A stretch of DNA of 64,000 bases from Variovorax sp. KK3 (GTDB lineage: Bacteria; Pseudomonadota; Gammaproteobacteria; Burkholderiales; Burkholderiaceae_C), in assembly GCF_001984055.1 (NCBI RefSeq), contig NZ_LYVO01000010.1, forward strand, positions 1 through 64,000, in the 5' to 3' direction. Both the position numbers and the translations under genes were made by a program. Below are positions 1-10,211 of the stretch, piece by piece. Position 1 is the stretch's first letter, and every line of letters starts with the position of its first letter. The notes beneath the pieces were generated by a model. The model was not told the DNA's origin and searched no databases. It saw only the letters and a program-made list of their open reading frames with translations.

Positions 1-258
1 GGCAGCGGCGGTGGGCAGGGCCGGCGAAATCGCCAAGGCCAGGGACAGGGTCAAGGGCAGGGCGGTCGGCGCGATGGTGCGCCGGGCGGCGGCGGCAACC
101 AGCCCGATCCGATGAAGACCTCGCTGGGCTACATCGGCGCCGACAGCTTCTCGCGCCAGCGCAAGGAGCAGCGTCCGCGGCGGGGCGGCGGTGGCGGCCC
201 TTCCGGCGGCAATTTCGGCGGGCAAGGCGGCGGCGGCAACCGCCGTCGCGGCAGATAG
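1..258 (+). CDS. C-terminal tail of an RNA-modifying enzyme, probably 23S rRNA pseudouridine synthase RluB (5' end outside window)
   Basis: Frame 1 is open from the first base to a TAG at 256-258, giving 85 residues. The tail is Gly/Gln/Arg-rich and includes a recognisable block reading PMKTSLGYIGADSFSRQR. Disordered Gly/Arg/Gln tails occur on beta-proteobacterial RluB and also on DEAD-box helicases. RluB is favoured because rluB commonly lies directly upstream of ndk in Burkholderiales and because the PMxTSxGYIGADSF block recalls RluB tails. No catalytic domain is visible here, so the name rests on context and tail composition. A DEAD-box helicase tail is the alternative. Confidence 0.55.
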   Translation, partial: GSGGGQGRRNRQGQGQGQGQGGRRDGAPGGGGNQPDPMKTSLGYIGADSFSRQRKEQRPRRGGGGGPSGGNFGGQGGGGNRRRGR

Positions 259-272
259 AAGCACTCGCCAGG

Positions 273-290
273 CCCCACTTCTTTGTGGGG
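273..290 (+). terminator. Short hairpin after the first gene
   Basis: CCCCAC, a 6-nt loop (TTCTTT) and GTGGGG form a perfect 6-bp stem 15 bases after the upstream stop codon. Only two T residues follow, so it is at best a weak intrinsic terminator or a 3'-end stabilising hairpin. Confidence 0.35.
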
Positions 291-460
291 TTGCGCCAAT
301 TCTCTCGCCCAGGGTGGCATCGGCGGCCCGGCAAAGCCGGCTCTGCGGTGTCCCACTGGGCTCCGCAAAGTGGCGTGCCCTTGCCGCCCGCGACATTCGT
401 CCACATGTCACGGGAGGCGATGGAGACGCCGGTTAAAATCACGGGCTTTGTCAAGGGAGC

Positions 461-475
461 GCAGCCGCGGGCTGC
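461..475. repeat. Inverted repeat upstream of ndk
   Basis: GCAGCC-GCG-GGCTGC lies 48 bases before the ndk start, downstream of a TAAAAT that could be a -10 element (434-439). No convincing -35 is seen. It could be a small operator or an mRNA leader hairpin. The 259-522 gap otherwise shows no supported gene. Confidence 0.25.
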
Positions 476-522
476 AGCTTGACGGAACTCCTCGAAATCC
501 AAGCAATCAGGAAAGCACTTCA

Positions 523-942
523 ATGGCCATCGAACGCACCCTCTCCATCATCAAGCCCGACGCCGTCGCGAAGAACGTCATCGGCAAGATCGTTTCCCGT
601 TTCGAGGCTGCCGGCCTCAAGATCGTCGCCGCCAAGCTGGTCCAGCTGTCGCAGGCCGATGCCGAGCAGTTCTACGCCGTGCACAAGGAACGCCCCTTCT
701 TCGGCGACCTGGTCAAGTTCATGATCTCCGGCCCCGTGTTCGTGCAGGCGCTCGAAGGTGAAGACGCCATCGCCAAGAACCGCGACCTGATGGGCGCCAC
801 CGATCCCAAGAAGGCTGCTGCCGGCACCATCCGCGCCGACTTCGCCGACAGCATCGACGCCAATGCCGTCCACGGCTCCGACGCCGTCGAGACCGCCAAG
901 GTCGAAATCGCTTTCTTCTTCCCCGAGCTCAAGGCCCGCTGA
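523..942 (+). CDS. ndk: Nucleoside diphosphate kinase
   Basis: A 139-residue cytosolic enzyme that transfers the gamma phosphate between nucleoside triphosphates and diphosphates through a phosphohistidine. The start [17 protein letters not shown] is the family N-terminus. The catalytic His is H117 in NAVHGSD, and the family length is about 141. The reading frame is open further upstream to 283, but that extension has no family similarity, so ATG 523 is chosen. It is followed after 20 bp by rlmN, as is usual in Burkholderiales. Confidence 0.97.
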   Translation: MAIERTLSIIKPDAVAKNVIGKIVSRFEAAGLKIVAAKLVQLSQADAEQFYAVHKERPFFGDLVKFMISGPVFVQALEGEDAIAKNRDLMGATDPKKAAAGTIRADFADSIDANAVHGSDAVETAKVEIAFFFPELKAR

Positions 943-962
943 GGCGGAGCCCGCCCCCAGCA

Positions 963-2108
963 ATGACCACGGCCAACCTGCTCGATTTCGATCTCGAGGG
1001 GCTGGCCGCGTTCTGCGAAAAGCTCGGCGAGAAGCGCTTTCGCGCCACCCAGCTGTTCCGCTGGATCCATCAACGCGGCGCGAGCGACTTCGCGCAGATG
1101 ACCGATCTTGCCAAGTCGCTGCGCGAAAAGCTCGCCGGCACTGCGCGCGTCGAGGCCTTGCCGGTGCTCACGCAGCAGGAATCGGCCGACGGCACCATCA
1201 AGTGGCTGTTCGATGTCGGTGACGGCAATGCGGTCGAGGCCGTGTTCATTCCCGAAGACGACCGGGGCACGCTGTGCGTGTCGTCGCAGGCGGGCTGCGC
1301 CGTCGGCTGCCGCTTCTGTTCGACCGGCCACCAGGGCTTCAGCCGCAACCTGAGCACCGGCGAAATCGTCGCCCAGCTCTGGTTCGCCGAGCACTTCCTG
1401 CGCAAGCACCTGAAACGCGACGAGCGCGTCATCTCCAACGTGGTGATGATGGGCATGGGCGAGCCGCTTCAGAACTACACGGCCCTGGTGCCGGCCCTGC
1501 GCACCATGCTCGACGACAACGCCTATGGCCTGTCGCGCCGACGCGTCACGGTGTCGACCTCGGGGGTGGTGCCGATGATCGACCGGCTCGGCGCGGACTG
1601 TCCGGTTGCGCTGGCCGTCTCGCTGCACGCGCCCAACGACCCGCTGCGCGACGAACTGGTGCCGCTCAACCGCAAGTACCCGCTGGCCGAGTTGCTCGAC
1701 GCCTGCAAGCGCTACCTGGCGCATGCGCCGCGCGACTTCATCACCTTCGAGTACTGCATGCTCGACGGCGTGAACGACCAGCCCGAGCATGCGCGCCAGC
1801 TCATCGAGCTGGTGCGTTCGCAGGGCGTCTCCTGCAAGTTCAACCTGATTCCCTTCAACCCCTTCCCGGCATCCGGCCTGCTGCGTTCGCCGCCGCCGCG
1901 CGTGCTGGCCTTCGCCAAGCTCCTGAGCGAAGCCGGCATCGTGACCACCGTGCGCAAGACCCGCGGCGACGACATCGACGCGGCCTGCGGCCAACTGGCC
2001 GGCGACGTGAAAGACCGGACGGATGCAGCCCGTCGAATGGCGCAGCGGCGCACCGTCGTGCTGCACCCGCGCAGGAAGCCAGCGCCTTCCACCGCCCAGG
2101 AGCAATGA
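963..2108 (+). CDS. rlmN: Dual-specificity 23S rRNA/tRNA adenine C2-methyltransferase RlmN
   Basis: A 381-residue radical-SAM enzyme that methylates C2 of A2503 in 23S rRNA and A37 in some tRNAs. The Cx3Cx2C iron-sulfur motif is C112, C116 and C119 in [12 protein letters not shown]. The C-terminal methyl-carrying Cys is C342 in DIDAACGQL. The SAM-binding GEPLQNY block is present. The start ATG 963 lies 20 bp after ndk. The protein ends 4 bp before the pilW start, so the two are probably co-transcribed. Confidence 0.97.
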   Translation: MTTANLLDFDLEGLAAFCEKLGEKRFRATQLFRWIHQRGASDFAQMTDLAKSLREKLAGTARVEALPVLTQQESADGTIKWLFDVGDGNAVEAVFIPEDDRGTLCVSSQAGCAVGCRFCSTGHQGFSRNLSTGEIVAQLWFAEHFLRKHLKRDERVISNVVMMGMGEPLQNYTALVPALRTMLDDNAYGLSRRRVTVSTSGVVPMIDRLGADCPVALAVSLHAPNDPLRDELVPLNRKYPLAELLDACKRYLAHAPRDFITFEYCMLDGVNDQPEHARQLIELVRSQGVSCKFNLIPFNPFPASGLLRSPPPRVLAFAKLLSEAGIVTTVRKTRGDDIDAACGQLAGDVKDRTDAARRMAQRRTVVLHPRRKPAPSTAQEQ

Positions 2109-2112
2109 ACCG

Positions 2113-2943
2113 ATGACCCAGGTCCCCTCGATCGCGCAGCAGCGGATGACGCAAATGCTCTTCGGCGTCGCCGCCGCTGTCCTGTTGGCGGGCTGCGCGG
2201 CACGGGACACCAGCGTGCCCAGCACGGCAGGCAATGCCGCGGGCATCGTCACCGACTCCGACGAGGGCAATGCACGCAAGCGCGCGCGCCTGCGGCTCGA
2301 ACTGGCGATCGGCTACTTCGAGCAGGGCCAGCCGACCGTGGCGCTCGACGAAGTCAAGCAGTCGCTCGCGGCCGACCCGACTTTTCCCGAGGCGTACAAC
2401 CTGCGCGGCCTGATCTACATGCGCCTGGACGACGCGGGCCTGGCCGAAGACAGCTTTCGCCGAGCGATCGCGCTGAACCCGCGCGAACCCAACACCCTGC
2501 ACAACTACGGCTGGCTCCTGTGCCAGCAGAACCGCTTCGGCGATGCGCAGCAGCAGTTCTCTGCGGCGTTGGCCATTTCCAACTACGGCGAACGCGCCAA
2601 GACGCTGATGACCCAGGGCGTGTGCCAGCTGCGCGCCGGCCAACGTGCCGACGCAGAGCGCAGCCTGACGCAGGCCTACGAGCTCGATGCCGGCAACCCC
2701 GTGATCGGCTACAACCTGGCTTCGCTGCTGGTGCAGCGCGAGGAATGGTCGCGCGCGCAGTTCTACATCCGGCGCATCAACAACGGCCCGTCCGCCAACG
2801 CCGAGACACTGTGGCTGGGCATCAAGGTCGAGCGCAAGCTCAACAACCGGGAGGCGGTGGGACAGCTCGCCGGCCAGCTGCAGCGGCGCTTCCCCCAATC
2901 GCGCGAGGCGGTGGCCTATGAGCGCGGTAGCTTCAATGATTGA
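2113..2943 (+). CDS. pilW: Type IV pilus assembly lipoprotein PilW/PilF (TPR)
   Basis: A 276-residue lipoprotein pilotin for the type IV pilus secretin. A signal peptide ends in the lipobox LAGC with Cys28 as lipidation site. The rest is tetratricopeptide repeats (for example AIGYFEQGQPTVALDEVKQSLAADP and FPEAYNLRGLIYMRLDDAGLAEDSF segments). The start at 2113 is chosen over upstream in-frame codons because it places the hydrophobic stretch correctly. PilW sits between rlmN and a RodZ-type gene in many Burkholderiales. Its last 26 bases overlap the next gene. Confidence 0.9.
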   Translation: MTQVPSIAQQRMTQMLFGVAAAVLLAGCAARDTSVPSTAGNAAGIVTDSDEGNARKRARLRLELAIGYFEQGQPTVALDEVKQSLAADPTFPEAYNLRGLIYMRLDDAGLAEDSFRRAIALNPREPNTLHNYGWLLCQQNRFGDAQQQFSAALAISNYGERAKTLMTQGVCQLRAGQRADAERSLTQAYELDAGNPVIGYNLASLLVQREEWSRAQFYIRRINNGPSANAETLWLGIKVERKLNNREAVGQLAGQLQRRFPQSREAVAYERGSFND

Positions 2944-3865
2944 GAAGGCGAGCGAGTTCGGCGCCTCTGCAGCGGCGCCCTTGATCACTGTCGACCGCTC
3001 CCACATGACGGCCGGAGATATGTTGCGCGCGGCCCGCGAGGCCCACGACCTGCACCTGGACGTGGTGGCAGCGGCGCTCAAGGTGACGCCGCAGAAGCTT
3101 GCGGCGCTGGAGGCCGACGACATCGACGCCTTGCCCGACCCGGTCTTCGCGCGTGCACTGGCCGCGAGCGTGGCCCGGGCCCTGCGCATCGATCCGGCGC
3201 CCGTGCTTGCCAAGCTGCCCGGTGCGCAGCCATCGGGGCTGGCCAATGCCGACCGCACCATGAGCAGGGCACTCCCCTCGCAGGCGCGCTCCGGCAATCC
3301 GTCGGGCCTGCCTTCACGCGCCTTGCTGACGGTGGTCGTGCTGCTGCTGGTCGGCGCCGCTGCCATCTTCTGGCTGCCGCAGTCGATCTTCGACAGCCTC
3401 GGCGAGACCGTGGCCCACATCACCAGCCCCTCGTCGGGCGATGCAGGCGAGGCGCAGCCGGCGACAACCACCGCGACCGCTGCCGCAGCGCCGGGCACGG
3501 TGATGGAGCAGGTCCAGCCCGTCATGCCAGCCATGCCCGCGACGTCGGGCACTGTCGCCACCGCAGCGCCCGCGTCCGCGACACCGGCGACCTCCGCCGC
3601 GACCGGCTCGCCTGCCGCCGGCGGCGACCTGATCGTCTTCACGGCGCGCGAAGAATCCTGGGTGATGGTGAACGAGGCCGGCGGCAAGTCGCTGCTGCGC
3701 CGCACCGTGCAGTCCGGCGAAACCGTCGGCTTGACCGGCACGCTGCCGCTCACGGTCGTGATCGGCCGTGCCTCCGGCGTCGATGTGCAGGTGCGCGGCA
3801 AGGCCTTCGACCTGAAGCCATTGACCAAGGCGGGCGGCGTCGCCCGTTTCGAGGTGAAGCCATGA
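2918..3865 (+). CDS. rodZ: RodZ-like helix-turn-helix membrane protein (DUF4115)
   Basis: A 315-residue bitopic protein. Residues about 30-95 form a RodZ-type N-terminal HTH domain ([20 protein letters not shown]). One transmembrane segment lies at about 135-153, followed by an Ala/Thr/Pro-rich linker and a C-terminal beta domain (about 230-315, [15 protein letters not shown]) of the DUF4115 type. RodZ links MreB to the cell-wall elongation machinery. The start is either ATG 2918 or ATG 2936, the latter being 5 bp before the pilW stop. Its stop overlaps the ispG start as ATGA. Confidence 0.85.
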   Translation: MSAVASMIEKASEFGASAAAPLITVDRSHMTAGDMLRAAREAHDLHLDVVAAALKVTPQKLAALEADDIDALPDPVFARALAASVARALRIDPAPVLAKLPGAQPSGLANADRTMSRALPSQARSGNPSGLPSRALLTVVVLLLVGAAAIFWLPQSIFDSLGETVAHITSPSSGDAGEAQPATTTATAAAAPGTVMEQVQPVMPAMPATSGTVATAAPASATPATSAATGSPAAGGDLIVFTAREESWVMVNEAGGKSLLRRTVQSGETVGLTGTLPLTVVIGRASGVDVQVRGKAFDLKPLTKAGGVARFEVKP

Positions 3866-5163
3866 GCGATTCCATCACCGGCCTCTCGTCCAACTCCGTG
3901 GACGGGCAACCCATCGAGGCCGCATCGCCCAGCCCGCGCCGTTCGCGCCAGGCCAGCGTCGTCTGGGGGCCGCGCACTGTCACCGTGGGCGGCGATGCCC
4001 CGGTGCGCGTGCAGTCCATGACCAACACCGACACGGTCGATGCCATCGGCACGGCCATCCAGGTCAAGGAATTGGCCCAGGCCGGGTCGGAGATGGTGCG
4101 CATCACCGTCAACACGCCCGAGGCGGCGGCCCAGGTGCCCTACATCCGCGAGCAGCTCGACCGCATGGGCGTCGACGTGCCGCTGATCGGCGACTTTCAC
4201 TACAACGGCCACCGGCTGCTCACCGATTTCCCGGCCTGCGCCGAGGCGCTGAGCAAGTACCGCATCAACCCCGGCAACGTGGGCAAGGGTGACAAGCGCG
4301 ACCGCCAGTTCGGCCAGATGATCGAGGCCGCGATGCGCTGGAACAAGGTGGTGCGCATCGGCGTCAACTGGGGCAGCCTCGACCAGGAACTGCTGGCCAG
4401 CCTGATGGACGTCAACAGCCGCCGGGCCGTGCCCTGGGACGCGAAGCAGGTGATGTACGAAGCACTCGTGAGCTCGGCCATCGGCTCCGCGCAACTCGCC
4501 GAATCCATGGGCATGCGCGGCGACCAGATCATCCTGAGCTGCAAGGTGAGCGGCGTGCAGGACCTGGTCTCCGTCTACCGCGAGTTGGCCCGGCGCTGCG
4601 ACTACGCGCTGCACCTGGGCCTGACCGAAGCCGGCATGGGTACCAAGGGCACGGTGGCCTCGGCCACCGCGCTGTCGATCCTGCTGCAAGAGGGCATCGG
4701 CGACACCATCCGTGTGTCGCTCACGCCCCAGCCGGGTGAATCGCGCACCCAGGAAGTAGTGATCGCCAACGAGATCCTGCAAGCGCTCGGCCTGCGCGTT
4801 TTCGTGCCCAGCGTCACCGCCTGCCCGGGCTGCGGCCGCACCACGAGCACCACCTTCCAGGAACTGGCCAAGCAGATCGACGACTACCTGCGCATGCAGA
4901 TGCCGGTCTGGCGCACCAAGTACCCGGGGGTCGAGACGATGAAGGTCGCCGTGATGGGCTGCATCGTCAACGGCCCCGGCGAGAGCAAGCATGCCGACAT
5001 CGGCATCAGCCTGCCCGGCACCGGCGAGGCGCCGGCCGCGCCCGTCTTCATCGACGGCGAGAAGGCGCTCACGCTGCGCGGCGAGAACATCGCTGCCGAG
5101 TTCCATCAACTGGTCGAAAACTACGTCGAAAAGCGCTTCGGTGCAGCCACTGTCGCTGCCTGA
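3862..5163 (+). CDS. ispG: 4-hydroxy-3-methylbut-2-enyl-diphosphate synthase IspG
   Basis: A 433-residue [4Fe-4S] enzyme of the MEP isoprenoid pathway, reducing methylerythritol cyclodiphosphate to HMBPP. The N-terminal TIM-barrel carries the substrate-binding block ([11 protein letters not shown]). The cluster ligands are C321 and C324 in CPGCGRTTS and C367 in GCIVNGPGE, with the conserved Glu just after. The length matches the bacterial short form. The start overlaps the rodZ stop by 4 bp, implying translational coupling. hisS follows after 11 bp. Confidence 0.97.
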   Translation: MSDSITGLSSNSVDGQPIEAASPSPRRSRQASVVWGPRTVTVGGDAPVRVQSMTNTDTVDAIGTAIQVKELAQAGSEMVRITVNTPEAAAQVPYIREQLDRMGVDVPLIGDFHYNGHRLLTDFPACAEALSKYRINPGNVGKGDKRDRQFGQMIEAAMRWNKVVRIGVNWGSLDQELLASLMDVNSRRAVPWDAKQVMYEALVSSAIGSAQLAESMGMRGDQIILSCKVSGVQDLVSVYRELARRCDYALHLGLTEAGMGTKGTVASATALSILLQEGIGDTIRVSLTPQPGESRTQEVVIANEILQALGLRVFVPSVTACPGCGRTTSTTFQELAKQIDDYLRMQMPVWRTKYPGVETMKVAVMGCIVNGPGESKHADIGISLPGTGEAPAAPVFIDGEKALTLRGENIAAEFHQLVENYVEKRFGAATVAA

Positions 5164-5174
5164 GCATCACATCC

Positions 5175-6485
5175 ATGGCTGACAAACTGAATGCCGTCAA
5201 AGGCATGAACGACACCCTGCCGCCGGAATCGGCGCGCTGGGAATGGCTCGAGAGCATCGTGCGCGAGGTGGCCTCGCGCTTCGCCTACCGCAACATCCGA
5301 ACGCCCATCCTCGAGCACACGGCGCTGTTCGTGCGCGGCATCGGCGAGGTGACCGACATCGTCGAGAAGGAGATGTATTCCTTCCACGACCGCTCCGACA
5401 AATACGGCGACAACGACCACCTGACGCTGCGCCCCGAGAACACTGCCGGCATCGTGCGTGCCGCGATCGAGCACAACATGCTCTACGACGGCGGCAAGCG
5501 GCTGTGGGCCATCGGGCCGATGTTCCGACGCGAGAAGCCGCAGCGCGGGCGCTTCCGGCAGTTTCACCAGATCGACTTCGAGGCGCTCGGCTTCGCCGGA
5601 CCCGATGTCGACGCCGAACTGGTGCTGCTGGCTTCGGCACTCTGGAAGGCGATCGGCCTGACCGACGTGCGCCTGGAGATCAACAGCCTGGGCCAGCCGG
5701 CCGAGCGTGCGCAACATCGCGCCCAGCTCATCGCCCATTTCGAGGCCCATGCCGACCAACTCGACGAGGACGCGCAGCGCCGCCTGCACAGCAACCCGCT
5801 GCGCATCCTCGACACGAAGAACCCCGCGATGAAGTCGCTGGTGGAAGCTGCGCCGAAGCTGATCGACTTTCTCGGCGCCGAATCGCTGACCCACTTCGAA
5901 GGGTTCAAGGCCATCCTCGATGCCAACGGCGTCGCTTACACCGTCAATCCGCGCTTGGTGCGTGGCCTCGACTACTACAACCTCAGCGTCTTCGAGTTCG
6001 TGACCGATCGGCTCGGCTCGCAGGGCACCGTGTGCGCCGGCGGCCGCTACGACGGCCTGTTCGAGCAGCTCGGCGGCAAGCCGGCGCCCGCGGTGGGCTG
6101 GGCCATCGGCGTGGAGCGGGTGCTCGACCTGGTGAAGGAGCAGGGTACCGTGGTCCCGGTGTCGGTGCCCGACGCCTATGCGGTGGTGCCCGACGCGGCC
6201 GCGATGCCGTTGGTGCTGCGTACGCTGCAGCAACTGCGAGAAGCCGGCGTGCGCGTGCAGATGCACGCGTCCACCGGCGACGGCATGGGCAGTTTCAAGT
6301 CGCAGTTCAAGAAGGCCGACGGCAGTGGCGCCAACTACGCGCTGATCTTCGGCGCCGACGAACTGGCGCGCGGCGAGCTCACGGTCAAGTCGTTGCGCGA
6401 CGGTGCCGGCGCCCAGGTGGCGCGGCCTCTGGCCGACCTGGCGGCCTGGGCCGCCACCCTACAATCCCCGGCTCCCAACAACTGA
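5175..6485 (+). CDS. hisS: Histidyl-tRNA synthetase
   Basis: A 436-residue class II aminoacyl-tRNA synthetase that charges tRNA-His. Visible are motif 2 ([16 protein letters not shown]), the histidine-specific LVRGLDYYN segment, motif 3 ([11 protein letters not shown]), and a C-terminal anticodon-binding domain. Clustering of ispG, hisS, yfgM, bamB and der is conserved in proteobacteria. A TACAAT at 6460-6465 near the 3' end could serve as a -10 for an internal promoter of the downstream genes, but I see no good -35. Confidence 0.97.
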   Translation: MADKLNAVKGMNDTLPPESARWEWLESIVREVASRFAYRNIRTPILEHTALFVRGIGEVTDIVEKEMYSFHDRSDKYGDNDHLTLRPENTAGIVRAAIEHNMLYDGGKRLWAIGPMFRREKPQRGRFRQFHQIDFEALGFAGPDVDAELVLLASALWKAIGLTDVRLEINSLGQPAERAQHRAQLIAHFEAHADQLDEDAQRRLHSNPLRILDTKNPAMKSLVEAAPKLIDFLGAESLTHFEGFKAILDANGVAYTVNPRLVRGLDYYNLSVFEFVTDRLGSQGTVCAGGRYDGLFEQLGGKPAPAVGWAIGVERVLDLVKEQGTVVPVSVPDAYAVVPDAAAMPLVLRTLQQLREAGVRVQMHASTGDGMGSFKSQFKKADGSGANYALIFGADELARGELTVKSLRDGAGAQVARPLADLAAWAATLQSPAPNN

Positions 6486-6491
6486 CAGCGC

Positions 6492-7202
6492 ATGGCAACC
6501 CATCTCGACCTCGAAGAACAGGAACAGCTCGACCAGCTCAAGCATTTCTGGAACACCTATGGGACGCTGATCACCTGGGTTCTGCTGCTGGCCGCCGGCG
6601 CGTTCCTGGCATGGAACGGTTGGCAGTACTGGCAGCGCGATCAATCGGCGCGCGCCGCAGCGCTCTATGACGAACTCGAGCGCGGCGCCCAGGCCGGCGA
6701 CACGGCACGCGTCGAGCGCGCGTTGGCCGACATGAAGAGCAAGTTCGCCTCCACCGCCTACGCGCAGCAGGCCGGCCTTTTGGCCGCCCGCGTGCTGCAC
6801 GACAAGGGCAATGCCGACGCTTCGCGCGCCGCGTTGTCGTGGGTGGTCGACAAGGGCACCGACCCGGGCTACCAGGCCGTTGCCCGCCTGCGGCTGGCCG
6901 GAGAGCTGATGGCTGCCAAGTCCTACGACGAGGCGCTGAAGCAACTGTCGGGCGCCATGCCCAGCCAGGAGTTCGAGGCGCTCGCGGCCGACCGCAAGGG
7001 AGACATCTACATCGCCCAGGGCAAGCGCGAGGAGGCCAAGGCCGAGTACCGCAAGGCCTGGTCCGCCTTTTCGCCGGGCAACGAGTACCGCCGACTGGTC
7101 GAGATCAAGCTCAATGCGGTCGGCGTCGATCCCGTGAGCCTGGCCCCGGCGGCCGCGCCTGCTGCCGCCGTACCTGCCGCCAACGCATCCGCTGCCAAAT
7201 AA
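6492..7202 (+). CDS. YfgM-family TPR inner-membrane protein
   Basis: A 236-residue protein with one N-terminal transmembrane segment (about 25-44) and a periplasmic TPR-like domain, ending in an Ala/Pro-rich tail. YfgM associates with the SecYEG/PpiD periplasmic chaperone complex in E. coli. The N-terminus (LEEQEQLDQLKHFWNTYG) and its position between hisS and bamB are characteristic. It starts 6 bp after hisS and ends 6 bp before bamB. Confidence 0.9.
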   Translation: MATHLDLEEQEQLDQLKHFWNTYGTLITWVLLLAAGAFLAWNGWQYWQRDQSARAAALYDELERGAQAGDTARVERALADMKSKFASTAYAQQAGLLAARVLHDKGNADASRAALSWVVDKGTDPGYQAVARLRLAGELMAAKSYDEALKQLSGAMPSQEFEALAADRKGDIYIAQGKREEAKAEYRKAWSAFSPGNEYRRLVEIKLNAVGVDPVSLAPAAAPAAAVPAANASAAK

Positions 7203-7208
7203 CACACC

Positions 7209-8354
7209 ATGAATTCCTGCTGCCGTTCGATGCTTTCCGTCTCCGTTCTGCGCGCGGGTGCCGCCGCGCTCGCGATCGCCGCGCTGGCCGCCTGCTCCGG
7301 CACGCCCAAGCCGAAGCCGGCCGAACTGCCGCCGGTGCAAGCGGTGATGGGCGTGCGCCAGGCCTGGACCATCCGCATCCCGAAGGTCGAGTTCCCCCTC
7401 GTCACCGACGTGAGCGGCGACATGGTGACGGTCGGTTCGAGCGACGGCACCGTGGTCATGATCGACGCGCGCTCGGGCCAAGAGGCATGGCGAGCCAATG
7501 TCGGCGGGGCGCTGGTCGCCGGCGTCGGCAGCGATGGGTCGCTCGCGGCAGCGGTCACTTCAGACAACGAACTCGTCGCGCTGCAGGGCGGCAAGGTGCT
7601 GTGGCGCCAGCGGCTCACCGCGCAGACCTACACCGCGCCCCTGGTGGCCGGCCGCCGCATCTTCGTGCAGACGGCCGACCGCACGACGAGCGCCTGGGAC
7701 GGCCAGACCGGCCGCCGCCTGTGGTCGCAACAGCGTACCGCCGAGAACCTCGTCCTCAAGCGTCCGGGCGTGATGCTCGCAGTGGGCGACACCCTGGTGG
7801 TCGGCATCGGGGGGCGGCTGGTCGGCATCAACCCCGCCAACGGCAGCTCGCGTTGGGAATCGCCCATCGCAGCGCCGCGCGGCACCAACGACGTCGAACG
7901 CCTGGTCGACCTGACCGGCAGCGCGAGCCGCGTCGGCGACTCGGTCTGCGCACGCGCCTACTACGCCACCGTCGGCTGCGTGGACACGTCGCGCGGCACC
8001 CTGGTGTGGACCAAGCCTGCGAGCAGCGCCGAGGGCCTGAGCGGTGACGACCGCTTCGTTTACGGCACCGAGGAGAACGGCAACGTCGTCGCCTGGCGCC
8101 GCAACGACGGCGAGCGCGCCTGGCAGGTCGACCGCTTCAAATACCGCACGCTGACCGCGCCGCTGGCCGTGGGGCGCTCGCTGATCATCGGCGACAGCAC
8201 CGGCTTCCTCCACGTGCTGTCGCGCGAGGACGGCGCCACGCTGAACCGCCTGACGCCTGATGGTTCCGCCATCGCGGCGCGGCCCGTGCTGGCGGGCAAT
8301 ACGGTGGTCGTGGTCACGCGCAACGGCGGCGTGTTCGGCTACCGGCCCGAGTAA
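7209..8354 (+). CDS. bamB: Outer-membrane assembly lipoprotein BamB
   Basis: A 381-residue lipoprotein of the BAM complex, which folds beta-barrel proteins into the outer membrane. The signal peptide ends at LAAC with Cys29 as lipid anchor. The body is an eight-bladed PQQ-type beta propeller with recurring segments such as [16 protein letters not shown] and [10 protein letters not shown]. It lies between yfgM and der, the standard context. Confidence 0.95.
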   Translation: MNSCCRSMLSVSVLRAGAAALAIAALAACSGTPKPKPAELPPVQAVMGVRQAWTIRIPKVEFPLVTDVSGDMVTVGSSDGTVVMIDARSGQEAWRANVGGALVAGVGSDGSLAAAVTSDNELVALQGGKVLWRQRLTAQTYTAPLVAGRRIFVQTADRTTSAWDGQTGRRLWSQQRTAENLVLKRPGVMLAVGDTLVVGIGGRLVGINPANGSSRWESPIAAPRGTNDVERLVDLTGSASRVGDSVCARAYYATVGCVDTSRGTLVWTKPASSAEGLSGDDRFVYGTEENGNVVAWRRNDGERAWQVDRFKYRTLTAPLAVGRSLIIGDSTGFLHVLSREDGATLNRLTPDGSAIAARPVLAGNTVVVVTRNGGVFGYRPE

Positions 8355-8371
8355 CGGCCGAGCGCTCGACC

Positions 8372-9715
8372 ATGAAACCCGTCATCGCGCTGGTCGGGCG
8401 CCCCAACGTCGGCAAGTCGACGCTGTTCAACCGCCTGACCCAGACCCGCGACGCCATCGTCGCCGACTTCGCCGGCCTCACGCGCGACCGTCACTACGGC
8501 AATGGGCGCCAGGGCCGGCACGAGTTCATCGTGATCGACACCGGCGGCTTCGAGCCCGACGCCGGCAGCGGCATCTTCAAGGAGATGGCCAAGCAGACAC
8601 GCCAGGCAGTGGCCGAGGCCGACGTGGTCATCTTCGTGGTCGATGCGCGGGAAGGCCTCTCGGCGCAGGACCACGACATCGCCAACGAGCTGCGCCGCCT
8701 CGGCAAGCCCTGCGTGCTGGCCGCGAACAAGGCCGAAGGCATGCAGGAAGGCGTGAAGCTGGCAGAGTTCTACGAACTGGGCTTCGGCGAAGTGCACGGC
8801 ATCTCGGCGGCGCACGGCCAAGGCACCCGCGGGCTCGTCGAGCTGGCCCTGGAGCCCCTGGCCTTGCCCGAGCCGGACGAAGACGACGACGAAGCAGACG
8901 TCAACAAGCCGATCAGGCTGGCGGTGGCCGGCCGGCCCAACGTCGGGAAGTCCACGCTCATCAACACCTGGCTGGGCGAGGAGCGCCTCGTCGCCTTCGA
9001 TCTGCCGGGTACCACGCGCGACGCGATCTCGGTGCCCTTCGAACGCAACGGCCAGCGCTTCGAGCTGATCGACACGGCCGGTCTGCGGCGCAAGGGCAAG
9101 GTCTTCGAGGCGATCGAGAAGTTCTCGGTGGTCAAGACGCTCCAGGCCATCGAGTCGGCCAACGTGGTGCTGCTGCTGATCGACGCCACCGAGGGCGTGA
9201 CCGACCAAGACGCCCACATCGCCGGCTACGTTCTCGAAAGCGGTCGTGCGGTGGTGATCGCGATCAACAAGTGGGACGCGGTGGACAGCTACCAGCGCGA
9301 GCAGATCCAGCGCCAGATCGAGACCCGGCTTGCCTTCCTCAAGTTCGCCTCGCTGCACTTCATCTCGGCCGTCAAGCGCCAGGGGCTCGGTCCGCTCTGG
9401 CAGGCCATTGCCCAGGCCCACAAGTCGGCCACGCGCAAGATGTCGACGCCGGTGCTCACGCGGCTCCTGCAGGAGGCCGTGCAGTTCCAGGCGCCCAAGA
9501 AGTCGGGCATGTTCCGCCCCAAGATGCGCTATGCGCACCAGGGCGGCATGAACCCGCCGGTGATCGTGATCCACGGCAATTCGCTGGAGCACGTGACCGA
9601 GGCTTACAGGCGCTTCCTCGAAGGCCGCTTTCGCAAGGAGTTCGACCTGGTCGGCACGCCGTTGCGCATCGAGTTCAAGACGCAGCAGAATCCCTTCGCC
9701 GACAAGGAAGGCTGA
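8372..9715 (+). CDS. der: Ribosome-biogenesis GTPase Der (EngA)
   Basis: A 447-residue tandem GTPase required for 50S subunit maturation. Two G1 loops reading GRPNVGKST are present, near residue 9 and near residue 188. Each is followed by DTGG or DTAG switch II motifs and NKxD-type specificity motifs (NKAE, NKWD). The C-terminal KH-like domain ends with [11 protein letters not shown]. An acidic linker ([12 protein letters not shown]) joins the G domains. It is separated from hfq by 197 bp that contains a weak inverted repeat (CGCCC at 9812, GGGCG at 9828) but no gene. Confidence 0.97.
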   Translation: MKPVIALVGRPNVGKSTLFNRLTQTRDAIVADFAGLTRDRHYGNGRQGRHEFIVIDTGGFEPDAGSGIFKEMAKQTRQAVAEADVVIFVVDAREGLSAQDHDIANELRRLGKPCVLAANKAEGMQEGVKLAEFYELGFGEVHGISAAHGQGTRGLVELALEPLALPEPDEDDDEADVNKPIRLAVAGRPNVGKSTLINTWLGEERLVAFDLPGTTRDAISVPFERNGQRFELIDTAGLRRKGKVFEAIEKFSVVKTLQAIESANVVLLLIDATEGVTDQDAHIAGYVLESGRAVVIAINKWDAVDSYQREQIQRQIETRLAFLKFASLHFISAVKRQGLGPLWQAIAQAHKSATRKMSTPVLTRLLQEAVQFQAPKKSGMFRPKMRYAHQGGMNPPVIVIHGNSLEHVTEAYRRFLEGRFRKEFDLVGTPLRIEFKTQQNPFADKEG

Positions 9716-9912
9716 GCCCGCCGCTGCGCCCCTGCATGGCGCGTCGACGCCTCATTCCGGGGCAGGCGAAAGCGCGGAGCAACGGCGCGGTCACGAGTTC
9801 CGCCATTCGAGCGCCCATATTTTGTGGGGGCGATCAGGGTTTCGTGCTGCGGTGCGGAAGTGCTGTGTTATGGTGACCAGTCCAACAACTACTCTTGAAC
9901 ACGGAGAATATC

Positions 9913-10158
9913 GTGAGCAATAAAGGGCAACTTTTACAAGACCCCTTCCTGAATACCTTGCGTCGAGAGCACGTGCCAGTGTCCATCTATTTGGTCAACG
10001 GCATCAAGCTGCAAGGTCAGATCGAGTCTTTCGATCAGTATGTCGTGTTGCTTCGCAACACGGTGACCCAGATGGTCTACAAGCATGCCATCTCCACCAT
10101 CGTGCCGGGCCGGGCGGTCAACTTCTCGGCTTCCGAGAGCGACGACGCTGCCGCCTGA
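9913..10158 (+). CDS. hfq: RNA chaperone Hfq
   Basis: An 81-residue hexameric Sm-like RNA chaperone that pairs small RNAs with mRNAs. Sm1 and Sm2 motifs are intact ([23 protein letters not shown]). GTG 9913 is chosen as start because it gives the family N-terminus MSNKGQLLQ and follows the purine-rich ACGGAGAATATC. A TTG at 9895 would add six non-conserved residues. A TATGGT at 9869-9874 is a possible -10. The gene is followed by a strong terminator. Confidence 0.97.
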   Translation: MSNKGQLLQDPFLNTLRREHVPVSIYLVNGIKLQGQIESFDQYVVLLRNTVTQMVYKHAISTIVPGRAVNFSASESDDAAA

Positions 10159-10165
10159 CGGCACG

Positions 10166-10197
10166 AAGCGCGGTGGCCCCGGCTGCCGCGCTTTTTT
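10166..10197 (+). terminator. Rho-independent terminator after hfq
   Basis: AAGCGCGG (10166-10173) pairs with CCGCGCTT (10186-10193), and the stem runs into six T residues (10192-10197). This is the best-formed intrinsic terminator in the window. It lies only 15 bp before hflX, so hflX expression must involve readthrough or initiation within this short gap. Confidence 0.85.
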
Positions 10198-10211
10198 CTC
10201 ATTGATACCGC

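Noticed and set aside
1855..5109. A minus-strand open frame of 1084 codons opposite pilW-rodZ-ispG
   Set aside because: Its translation is low-complexity His/Arg/Ala/Gly-rich sequence typical of the antisense of GC-rich genes, and the plus strand has well-supported genes throughout.
9895..9912. TTG 9895 as the hfq start
   Set aside because: It adds six residues not found in the family. GTG 9913 gives the standard N-terminus and has a purine-rich site.
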